Of a stretch of 6,601 bases of DNA, positions 1 to 5,157 are shown piece after piece. The position numbers and the translations under genes were made by a program. This DNA comes from an uncultured Anaerolineales bacterium (GTDB lineage: Bacteria; Chloroflexota; Anaerolineae; Anaerolineales; UBA11657): positions 1 to 6,601 of the forward strand of contig CAJWIA010000083.1 in the NCBI GenBank assembly GCA_913040765.1. The letters are read 5' to 3'. Within the stretch, counting starts at the first letter, position 1. Each line of letters starts with the position of its first letter. The notes below the pieces were generated by a model that was not told where the DNA came from, did not search any database, and saw only the letters and a program-made list of their open reading frames with translations.

Positions 1-1074
1 GTTAATTTAGCTTTGCTATCCTCTAACACAAAAAAGCCAGATGCGATTTTTATAGGTAATATGCTCTCTCCTCGTTTGTCCCAACAATTAAATGTTGGTG
101 CATTAGTTGCTGATTTTTGTGGTTTTAGGGGTACTGAGGCTATTACAGTAGAAACTGCCGGAGCATCGGGAGCTGCAGCTGTAAGACAGGCAACTCTTGC
201 GATTCGTAGTGGAGAGATTAATACAGCCTTAGTCGTAGGTGTGGAGAAAATGACAGATGCTGTGGGTACAGACGTAACAACAGCTATAGCAGGTGGTGCG
301 GATAGTGACTGGGAACTAGCTCATGGATTAACCGCTCCAGCCATCGCAGCACTTATAATGCGACGATACATGTATGAATATAGTGTACCTACTGATGGTT
401 TGTCGGGATTCTCAGTTAATGCACATAAAAATGCTTCTACCAATTCATATGCTATGTTTCGCAATCTAATCAGTCATGAGCAGTATTCTAGAGGAGCGAT
501 GGTGTCGTCACCAGTAAACGTATTTGACTCCGCTCCAGATGCTGATGGAGCTGCTGCATTAGTTATTACATCATTGGATAGAGAATTGGTAGAAGGGCGA
601 ACTATTCAAATCGCTGCATCGAATTTGACCACGGATTCTTTGGCAATACACGATAGAGAAGATTTACTTACTTTTTCAGCTGCCGAGACTTCAGCACGGT
701 ATGCCTATGAACAGGCTGGCATAGATTCAAATGATATAGATGTTGCAGAGATTTATGACCGTTTCGGAGTTTACACTGCTATGTCGTTAGAAGCATGTGG
801 TTTTGCGTCTCAGGGATCCGGATGGGAAATGGCACAAAACGGGTCCGTAAGTCTTCAAGGTAGTTTGCCAATATCAACCTTCGGTGGACTTAAGGCACGG
901 GGCAATCCAGGAGGTGCGACTGGTGTATATCAGATTGTTGAGATAGCGCAGCAGTTGGCTGGTACTGCGAAAGAAAACCAAGTATTAGACGCAAAATGGG
1001 CACTAGCACAGTGCTTAGGTAGTAGTGGAGCTACTGCAGTTACTCACATATTACATATGATTGACAGTAGATAA
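1..1074 (+). CDS. Thiolase-superfamily protein (SCP2-thiolase-like), 5' end missing, catalytic residues replaced
   Basis: The frame is open from base 1, so the gene starts upstream; compared with the family, about 30-40 N-terminal residues are missing. The TTG at 13 is probably internal. Residues below are numbered from that TTG. The protein aligns by eye to archaeal/SCP2-type thiolases that normally act on acyl-CoA: the DAIFIGNML strand, GVEKMTD (~77-83), HDREDL, the GGLKARG loop (~290-296) and a C-terminal GSSGATAV stretch. The key positions differ from the family. The nucleophile motif ACASG reads AGASG (Gly50, codon GGA at 160-162). GHP reads GNP (Asn298, AAT at 904-906). HD-x-F reads YDRF (Tyr248). 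A Cys334 near the C-terminus may or may not correspond to the second thiolase cysteine. The fold assignment is firm; thiolase activity is doubtful. A DUF35 gene follows, as is usual for this subfamily. An upstream HMG-CoA synthase-like partner is possible but lies outside the window. Confidence 0.9.
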   Translation, partial: VNLALLSSNTKKPDAIFIGNMLSPRLSQQLNVGALVADFCGFRGTEAITVETAGASGAAAVRQATLAIRSGEINTALVVGVEKMTDAVGTDVTTAIAGGADSDWELAHGLTAPAIAALIMRRYMYEYSVPTDGLSGFSVNAHKNASTNSYAMFRNLISHEQYSRGAMVSSPVNVFDSAPDADGAAALVITSLDRELVEGRTIQIAASNLTTDSLAIHDREDLLTFSAAETSARYAYEQAGIDSNDIDVAEIYDRFGVYTAMSLEACGFASQGSGWEMAQNGSVSLQGSLPISTFGGLKARGNPGGATGVYQIVEIAQQLAGTAKENQVLDAKWALAQCLGSSGATAVTHILHMIDSR

Positions 1075-1163
1075 AAAAACCGGATAGTTTTTGATAGAAT
1101 ATTTGTATAAAATATGGTTGGACGTTAGTGTAATTGTTTAATTTATGAGGGTGTTATCTTATC

Positions 1164-1562
1164 ATGCAAGTACCTAGGAATTGGCGACTACAAAAACATA
1201 GATACAATCTTCTAGGGGAGGTATGTGAACACTGTGGCGTAAAGTTGTTTCCGCCTAGGGACGTTTGTCCTGAATGTTCTCAGGGTGCCCAGGCTTTGTA
1301 CCAGTTTTCAGGTGCAGGTAATATACATTCATTTTCTCAAGTTTTTGATCCTCCAAATGGCCATACGGAGAATACTCCCTATATAGTGGCTTTGATTAAA
1401 CTAGAAGAGGGACCAATGGTTACTGCGCAATTAACAGATGTAGATGTTGATCAATTAGAAATTGGCATGGAAGTTGAAATGGTCACTCGTAAAATGAGTG
1501 ATGATGGAACAGAAGGCATGATAATTTACGGATACAAATTCCGTCCTCCTATCGTGGACTAG
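1164..1562 (+). CDS. DUF35 / Zn-ribbon OB-fold protein, partner of the thiolase-like protein
   Basis: This is a full-length 132-residue protein of the DUF35 family, small partners that bind thiolase-superfamily enzymes (archaeal thiolase/HMG-CoA synthase complexes, steroid-chain aldolases) and help hold the acyl-CoA. The N-terminal helix contains PRNWR (4-8). A rubredoxin-like zinc ribbon follows, with C21-x2-C24 and C35-x2-C38 around the FPPR segment (29-32). From about residue 45 an OB-fold carries the typical DPPNGH and TPYIVALIKLEEG strands and ends in a basic GYKFRP tail. All four zinc ligands are present, so this subunit looks intact even though its presumed partner has lost thiolase residues. 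The ATG fits the usual start of the family; only a weak GAGG-type Shine-Dalgarno (1147-1150) lies upstream, at long spacing. The 89-bp gap from the thiolase gene has no convincing terminator, so co-transcription is likely. Confidence 0.93.
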   Translation: MQVPRNWRLQKHRYNLLGEVCEHCGVKLFPPRDVCPECSQGAQALYQFSGAGNIHSFSQVFDPPNGHTENTPYIVALIKLEEGPMVTAQLTDVDVDQLEIGMEVEMVTRKMSDDGTEGMIIYGYKFRPPIVD

Positions 1563-1568
1563 AATTGA

Positions 1569-1595
1569 CAAAAATTTGACTATTATTGATTTTTG
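1569..1595 (+). terminator. Weak AT-only inverted repeat after the DUF35 gene
   Basis: CAAAAAT (1569-1575) and ATTTTTG (1589-1595) are a perfect 7-bp inverted repeat with a 13-nt loop, starting 6 nt after the DUF35 stop codon. The stem is almost all A-T and has no separate T-tract beyond its own 3' arm, so it would be a poor intrinsic terminator. It is listed because it sits where a terminator would be expected, between the thiolase/DUF35 pair and the separately promoted ssb gene. Confidence 0.25.
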
Positions 1596-1637
1596 CGTTC
1601 AATTAGGTAGCAAGTTATTATATTTAGAACAAATGTC

Positions 1638-1666
1638 TTGACACTATTATTCAAAACTAGTAGAAT
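1638..1666 (+). promoter_or_regulatory. Sigma-70-type promoter of ssb
   Basis: TTGACA (1638-1643) matches the -35 consensus exactly. It is followed by a 17-nt spacer and TAGAAT (1661-1666), which matches the -10 consensus at five of six positions. Transcription would start near 1673, giving a leader of about 70 nt before the ssb ATG. The -10 box forms the left part of an 11-bp palindrome, TAGAA-T-TTCTA (1661-1671), a possible operator. No other stretch in the window looks as good as a promoter. Confidence 0.7.
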
Positions 1667-1724
1667 TTCTAATTGAGACCGGCAAACATCTTAATGTAAA
1701 CTCAATTTCAACTCAGTTTTTGTC

Positions 1725-1733
1725 GGAAAGGAG
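1725..1733 (+). promoter_or_regulatory. Strong ribosome binding site of ssb
   Basis: GGAAAGGAG ends 9 nt before the ssb ATG at 1743. It is the clearest Shine-Dalgarno in the window; most other genes here have weak or no such site. It fixes the ssb start and suggests that this gene is translated strongly. Confidence 0.75.
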
Positions 1734-1742
1734 CAAAACACT

Positions 1743-2165
1743 ATGTATAATCGAGTTATACTCGCAGGAAATTTAGGTCGTGATCCTGAACTAAGATACA
1801 CCCCTAGTGGTCAGGCTGTAGCTAATCTAAGTGTTGCTACTAATGAGAGATGGCGAGATAAGGATGGCAACAATCAGGAGCGTACAGTATGGTGGCGAGT
1901 ATCTGTCTGGGGCAACCAGGCTGAAACGTGTAATCAGTATCTAGGTAAGGGTCGCCAAGTATTGATTGAAGGTCGCATGAACTGTGACGATAATGGAAAC
2001 CCTCGTACCTTTCAGCGTAAAGATGGAAGTTGGGGTGCTACATATGAAGTCACTGCACAAGTAGTACGGTTTTTGGGAGGTCGAGGTCAGACTGGTTCTA
2101 GTGATGCAAATGCGTCAGAATATGATGGTCCACCTCCTATGACTGAGGAAGACATTCCTTTCTAA
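1743..2165 (+). CDS. ssb: Single-stranded DNA-binding protein
   Basis: A 140-residue bacterial SSB that coats single-stranded DNA in replication, recombination and repair. Residues 1-112 form the OB-fold: the N-terminal NRVILAGNLGRDPELRYTPSG pattern (positions 3-23), the VATNERW strand, the aromatic W50/W51 and W56 in the WWRVSVWGNQAE segment (50-61), and the KGRQVLIEGR strand (69-78). A short Gly/Ser/Asp-rich linker (about 112-131) leads to the acidic tip MTEEDIPF (133-140), the conserved tail that docks repair and replication proteins. It has its own promoter and ends before a strong hairpin, so it seems monocistronic. This contrasts with the common arrangement between ribosomal genes rpsF and rpsR. 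Nothing in the sequence suggests damage. Confidence 0.97.
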   Translation: MYNRVILAGNLGRDPELRYTPSGQAVANLSVATNERWRDKDGNNQERTVWWRVSVWGNQAETCNQYLGKGRQVLIEGRMNCDDNGNPRTFQRKDGSWGATYEVTAQVVRFLGGRGQTGSSDANASEYDGPPPMTEEDIPF

Positions 2166-2202
2166 TAATAACTGGATTAGTAAGGGTTATGTAAAAAGAT
2201 AT

Positions 2203-2240
2203 AAGCAGCCGTCGGAATATCACCGGCGGCTGTTTGGGTT
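2203..2240 (+). terminator. Intrinsic-type terminator hairpin after ssb
   Basis: CAGCCGTCGG (2206-2215) pairs with CCGGCGGCTG (2223-2232) across a 7-nt loop: ten pairs including one G-U. G2205/A2204/A2203 can extend the stem against the following TTT. The 3' side is only partly T-rich (TTTGGGTT), so termination on the + strand may be incomplete. On the - strand the hairpin is followed by a T-rich run (CTTATATCTTTTT), so it may work in both directions. It separates ssb from the downstream operon. Confidence 0.72.
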
Positions 2241-2270
2241 ATAGGATGGGTCTCGACTGATCAAATCGAT

Positions 2271-2960
2271 ATGTGTAAAACTAAATATAAGGATATGAAC
2301 TTGCGACAAGATCACCAAAATAATCAATTTTCCCGATTGGCATTGATCGGGAATCAAATTCGTAAGGCGCTGTTCAAAAAAAACACTGCTAGAGACAAAG
2401 CTCTAAGTGAGTCGCGCGCTTTGATTCGTTTATGTGCTAATACAATACGATCCATTCACAGGGGTGACATGAAAGAAGCAAAATTACTTTTGGCTGAGGC
2501 AACTGAGTCAGCAGATCAGTTGAGAATGGTAGTATCTGGCGATCCAGATCTCTATTTTGCTGGTTACACTCAAGATGGTCTCAAAGAGTTTGTTGAAGCC
2601 AATGTATTGTTGTCATTGGTCAGTGATGGTGAATTGCCTGGACCTGATGAACTACAGGTAGAAGTTTCAACGTATTTGAAGGGATTATCAGAAGCAGCAA
2701 CTGAGCTCCGTCGTACTATTCTGGATATTATTAGAATCGATCATTCTGAGGAAGCTGAGCGCCTTTTGGAAGCAATGGACGAAATATACAGCCTTTTGGT
2801 CACAATTGACTTTCCTGACGCAATTACAGGCGGTCTACGTAGGAACACTGATGTAGTACGCAGTGTGCGGGAGCGTACACGTGGAGACTTGACTATGAGC
2901 GTGCGTCAACAGAGATTGGAGAAGGCTCTTAATTCTGTGGAAAAATTGCGAGGTAGTTGA
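2271..2960 (+). CDS. Translin-family protein (possible C3PO-like nuclease subunit)
   Basis: The 229-residue, largely helical protein matches the translin/TRAX family, whose eukaryotic and archaeal members form barrel-shaped oligomers that bind RNA or DNA and, in TRAX-type subunits, cut RNA. Visible family signatures are RDKALSESRALIRL (41-54), the SIHRGD motif (61-66), GLKEFVEA (103-110) and the diagnostic C-terminal LRRNTD...RERTRGDLT (189-208). Glu106 and Glu109 in the EFVEA helix lie where TRAX-type nucleases carry acidic catalytic residues, so nuclease activity is possible; that is inference. No clear Shine-Dalgarno precedes ATG 2271. ATG 2295 (residue 9) is an alternative but has AAGGA only 1 nt upstream; either start leaves the domain intact. 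The stop overlaps the TTG of the next gene (TTGA), pointing to translational coupling with the Cas4-like nuclease. Confidence 0.88.
   Translation: MCKTKYKDMNLRQDHQNNQFSRLALIGNQIRKALFKKNTARDKALSESRALIRLCANTIRSIHRGDMKEAKLLLAEATESADQLRMVVSGDPDLYFAGYTQDGLKEFVEANVLLSLVSDGELPGPDELQVEVSTYLKGLSEAATELRRTILDIIRIDHSEEAERLLEAMDEIYSLLVTIDFPDAITGGLRRNTDVVRSVRERTRGDLTMSVRQQRLEKALNSVEKLRGS
2330..2353 (+). repeat. Inverted repeat near the 5' end of the translin-family gene
   Basis: TTCCCGAT (2330-2337) and ATCGGGAA (2346-2353) form a perfect 8-bp stem with an 8-nt loop inside codons about 20-28. The hairpin is bracketed by near-identical direct 9-mers, AATCAATTT (2322-2330) and AATCAAATT (2352-2360). It could be a coincidence of coding sequence, an mRNA structure that tunes translation, or an operator. 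Confidence 0.4.
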
Positions 2961-3214
2961 GCTCTTTGCGTATTGTGTTTGGAGCATCTGAAATTGCTGA
3001 ATATGTATATTGTAAGCGTGCCTGGTGGTTGCGGAGAGTCCAGGAGATACCCATTTCTGATTCATCCAATTTGCAATACGGTACGTCAGTGCACTTGAGT
3101 CACAACAAGCGTGTCAAACATGCTTTAGGTCTGCAATACTGTGGTTATTTATTGGTTGTTTTCGGTGTTTTTGCTGCGATTTTGCTATTTATTGATGCTG
3201 TTGCTCTACGCTGA
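2957..3214 (+). CDS. Cas4/Dna2-like Fe-S nuclease, N-terminal half (split gene)
   Basis: The 85-residue product is the front part of a Cas4-like PD-(D/E)XK nuclease. Residues 10-27 read ASEIAEYVYCKRAWWLRR, with Cys19 in the place of the first [4Fe-4S] ligand. The Y41-G-T-x2-H46 segment matches the motif I region where the family carries a metal-binding His. A hydrophobic helix spans about 61-84. The frame then ends at TGA 3212-3214, before the catalytic Asp, Glu and Lys, which lie in the next in-frame segment (3272-3790). The start is uncertain: TTG 2957 overlaps the translin stop with GAGG 3 nt upstream, while TTG 2966 and GTG 2975 are also possible. By itself this half cannot be a nuclease. 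It may be one subunit of a two-piece enzyme or the first half of a broken gene. Confidence 0.75.
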   Translation: MSSLRIVFGASEIAEYVYCKRAWWLRRVQEIPISDSSNLQYGTSVHLSHNKRVKHALGLQYCGYLLVVFGVFAAILLFIDAVALR

Positions 3215-3271
3215 TGGATATTGATCTAATTGATTTGATAGGCCATATTAGCTTGGAGTAGCATATATCAA
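3212..3271 (+). other. Interruption between the two halves of the Cas4-like gene
   Basis: The shared reading frame of the two halves is blocked here by TGA (3212), TAA (3227), TGA (3236) and TAG (3239), so a single point mutation cannot explain the split. The TGA at 3212 overlaps an ATG (TGATG) that opens a 15-codon mini-ORF in another frame, ending at TAG 3259-3261, 10 nt before TTG 3272. Moving into that frame near 3211 and back near 3257 would give one uninterrupted protein of about 280 residues, with this stretch as the loop between two membrane helices. GGAG at 3255-3258 could serve as a distant ribosome site for TTG 3272. There is no long homopolymer of the kind that causes simple sequencing indels. 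Confidence 0.7.
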
Positions 3272-3790
3272 TTGACTGTATTAGTTACATTGTTAATTGT
3301 CGTTGGTGTATTGCTAGTTTGGCGTGGTAGGCACTTTGTTAAGGGTGATGGCATGTCAGAAGGACAAATCATTTACATGGACACCCATGGAAATGGACCA
3401 GTTGTCAAACCTCTATTTTCTAGGCGCTTGGGCTTAACTGGAAAACCAGATTATTTGTTGTTTAGTAAAGGAATGTACATACCAGTTGAAGTCAAATCAA
3501 CTCCGATGCCAAGCACGGGAGCATATCTGGCTCATAAGTTACAAGTTGCAGCTTATTGTCATTTAGTTGAAGAACATTATGGTAAGCGCCCAAATTATGG
3601 GATAATCAAATATGATGATGGCACCTATCAAGTAGATTATGGTCCTGAATTAGAGAAGGATTTGACTGATGTAGTTGCCCGCATGCGTACCGATATGTCG
3701 GGTGCAAATGTATTGCGCTCACATAAATATTTGAAGCGATGTATAGCCTGTAGTTTCCAACCAGTGTGTGGTGATGATTTGACTTCATAG
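3272..3790 (+). CDS. Cas4/Dna2-like Fe-S nuclease, C-terminal catalytic half (split gene)
   Basis: The 172-residue product carries the catalytic core of a Cas4/Dna2-type PD-(D/E)XK nuclease, a family that resects or trims DNA ends. A membrane helix covers about 2-17. GKPDY gives the motif II Asp60, PVEVKS gives Glu73 and Lys75, and QVAAY (Gln91, Tyr95) is the RecB-type QxxxY motif. The C-terminus has C157-x2-C160-x5-C166, three of the four [4Fe-4S] ligands; the fourth would be Cys19 of the preceding half. No ATG or GTG precedes the helix, so TTG 3272 is assumed, with GGAG 13 nt upstream. ATG 3353 has AAGGG 7 nt upstream and would yield a soluble 146-residue version without the helix. All core residues are intact, which argues against long-standing decay. 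No CRISPR array or other cas gene is in the window, so a solo Cas4-like role in repair is more likely than adaptation. Confidence 0.82.
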   Translation: MTVLVTLLIVVGVLLVWRGRHFVKGDGMSEGQIIYMDTHGNGPVVKPLFSRRLGLTGKPDYLLFSKGMYIPVEVKSTPMPSTGAYLAHKLQVAAYCHLVEEHYGKRPNYGIIKYDDGTYQVDYGPELEKDLTDVVARMRTDMSGANVLRSHKYLKRCIACSFQPVCGDDLTS

Positions 3791-3797
3791 TACAACA

Positions 3798-4649
3798 ATG
3801 ACAAAACTACCAAATAGATTCCTTGTATTTCATAATCCCCAGGTCGCTCGATCACAACAAATTGCCGATGCAATAAATGGGCGTCTGCAAGATGAACTAG
3901 GTCTAGTTTCTAACACCATGCTCATATCTGAATTGGACCACAATCCCGATTGCAATGCTGATATGTTGTTGGCAGTTGGCGGAGATGGAACTATGTTGCG
4001 TGTGGGCAGGATAGCTGCGCAGATGGGATGCCCAGTTTTGGGTATTAATCTGGGGGAAGTGGGATTCCTTCCGCAAATACCAGAAAATGATTGGCGATAT
4101 GCTATTGACCGAATTCTTAAAGGGGACTTTGACTTAGAACCACGTATGCTTGTCCACGGTGAGCTTATACGTGATGGTAAACAATTGATAAGACAACATG
4201 CGCTAAATGAAATTGTTGTCACTCGTGGTGCATTAGCGAGGCCCATTCGTCTTGAAACTAAAGTAGATAATGCTGTGCTTGCTAATTATGTGGCTGATGG
4301 CGTGATAGTGTCAACACCAACTGGATCTACTGCCTACTCGCTTGCAGCGGGTGGACCGATTTTGCCACCCAATCTACGTAATCTTGTAGTAACACCTATA
4401 TCGCCGCATTTAAGTATGGGTAGTTCTGTAGTATTGTCAGAGGGTTGTACTGTGACAATTGTAATTCGAACCAATTACGATGCTATTCTGAGTTTAGATG
4501 GACAGCTTGAGACGGTAATAACGGATGGCGATTGCGTGCGTGTGCAAGCTAGCAGTCGCAACTGTAATTTTGTACGATTACAAGACCCTAATTACTTTTA
4601 TAGTGACTTAAGTGAACGGATGTCTATTAAGGGACGTGAACACAAATGA
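3798..4649 (+). CDS. nadK: NAD kinase
   Basis: This 283-residue cytoplasmic enzyme phosphorylates NAD to NADP using ATP or polyphosphate. All family motifs are visible: GGDGT at 61-65 (Asp63 as the catalytic residue), GINLGEVGFL (82-91), the NE pair at 137-138, the ADG-x4-TPTGSTAY stretch at 166-180 followed by LAAGGPI (182-188), and DGQ at 234-236. Length is normal for a bacterial NadK. It starts 7 nt after the Cas4-like stop with no evident Shine-Dalgarno, and its stop overlaps the next ATG (ATGA), so coupled translation within the operon is likely. nadK close to recN is a common bacterial arrangement. Confidence 0.97.
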   Translation: MTKLPNRFLVFHNPQVARSQQIADAINGRLQDELGLVSNTMLISELDHNPDCNADMLLAVGGDGTMLRVGRIAAQMGCPVLGINLGEVGFLPQIPENDWRYAIDRILKGDFDLEPRMLVHGELIRDGKQLIRQHALNEIVVTRGALARPIRLETKVDNAVLANYVADGVIVSTPTGSTAYSLAAGGPILPPNLRNLVVTPISPHLSMGSSVVLSEGCTVTIVIRTNYDAILSLDGQLETVITDGDCVRVQASSRNCNFVRLQDPNYFYSDLSERMSIKGREHK

Positions 4650-5152
4650 CAGATTATGTTGACAGTAATCTTGCAGTAGACATTGATCAGATTGGTAAAC
4701 ATGCTACGCCGGGTTGTATAAATCATCCCGGACGCGAAACAACTTTGCGATGCAATCGTTGTGATGGGCCAATTTGTCCAGATTGTGCGCGTAAGACGCC
4801 GGTAGGGTATCGATGCGTAGGATGTGTGCGGCAACAGCAGGCTATATTTGATACGGCAGTTTGGCATGATTATGTAGTTGCGGCTGTAATATCGTTCGTG
4901 TTGTCTGGTCTCGCAGGAGCATTAATGGTGCGTTTAGGATGGTTTGTGATATTTCTTGCTCCCACCGTTGCAGGGATCATATCAGAAATTATAAAGCGCG
5001 CTATTGGTAGGAGACGTGGCAAATATCTTAGTTATGTGGCTGTTGGATTCATGTTATTAGCTGGATTATTCAATCTTACGATGTGGGGCATTATTTATTT
5101 GGCTATTGCTTCTACAACTTTATATGCGCGTTTGCGTAGTGTTTCTATCTAG
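4646..5152 (+). CDS. Zinc-finger (B-box-like) integral membrane protein, function unknown
   Basis: The 168-residue protein has a cysteine-rich cytoplasmic-type head and a membrane tail. The head holds C24-x2-H27, C36-x2-C39, C44-x2-C47 and C57-x2-C60, resembling bacterial B-box zinc fingers that could bind two zinc ions. It is followed by hydrophobic segments at about 77-95, 99-116, 128-143 and 147-160. A basic loop, KRAIGRRRGK (117-126), lies between the second and third and by the positive-inside rule is probably cytoplasmic. The ATG overlaps the nadK stop, and recN starts 5 nt after its stop, so it is firmly inside the operon. Proteins of this build are seen in many bacteria without an assigned role. 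Zinc sensing or protein docking at the membrane is conceivable but not shown by the sequence. Confidence 0.88.
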   Translation: MTDYVDSNLAVDIDQIGKHATPGCINHPGRETTLRCNRCDGPICPDCARKTPVGYRCVGCVRQQQAIFDTAVWHDYVVAAVISFVLSGLAGALMVRLGWFVIFLAPTVAGIISEIIKRAIGRRRGKYLSYVAVGFMLLAGLFNLTMWGIIYLAIASTTLYARLRSVSI

Positions 5153-5157
5153 TTGTC

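Noticed and set aside
1075..1092. AAAAAC-CGGATA-GTTTTT inverted repeat after the thiolase-like gene as a terminator
   Set aside because: A six-pair, nearly all A-T stem with no T-tract after it is too weak, and the next gene is the expected partner.
1626..1639. AGAAC-AAAT-GTCTT resembling a Gram-positive-type LexA box (GAAC-N4-GTTC) over the ssb -35
   Set aside because: The right half matches at only about half of its positions, and no second copy was found upstream of recN or the other repair genes.
2200..2205. TATAAG as a -10 box for the translin operon
   Set aside because: No suitable -35 lies at normal spacing, and the transcript would begin inside the terminator hairpin.
2957..3790. 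Cas4 as evidence of a CRISPR-Cas locus
   Set aside because: No repeats, spacers, cas1 or cas2 are in the window; solo Cas4/Dna2-like nucleases are common outside CRISPR loci.
2835..3873. Antisense open frames opposite the translin, Cas4-like and NAD kinase genes
   Set aside because: They have no recognisable domains and lie opposite clearly coding + strand genes.
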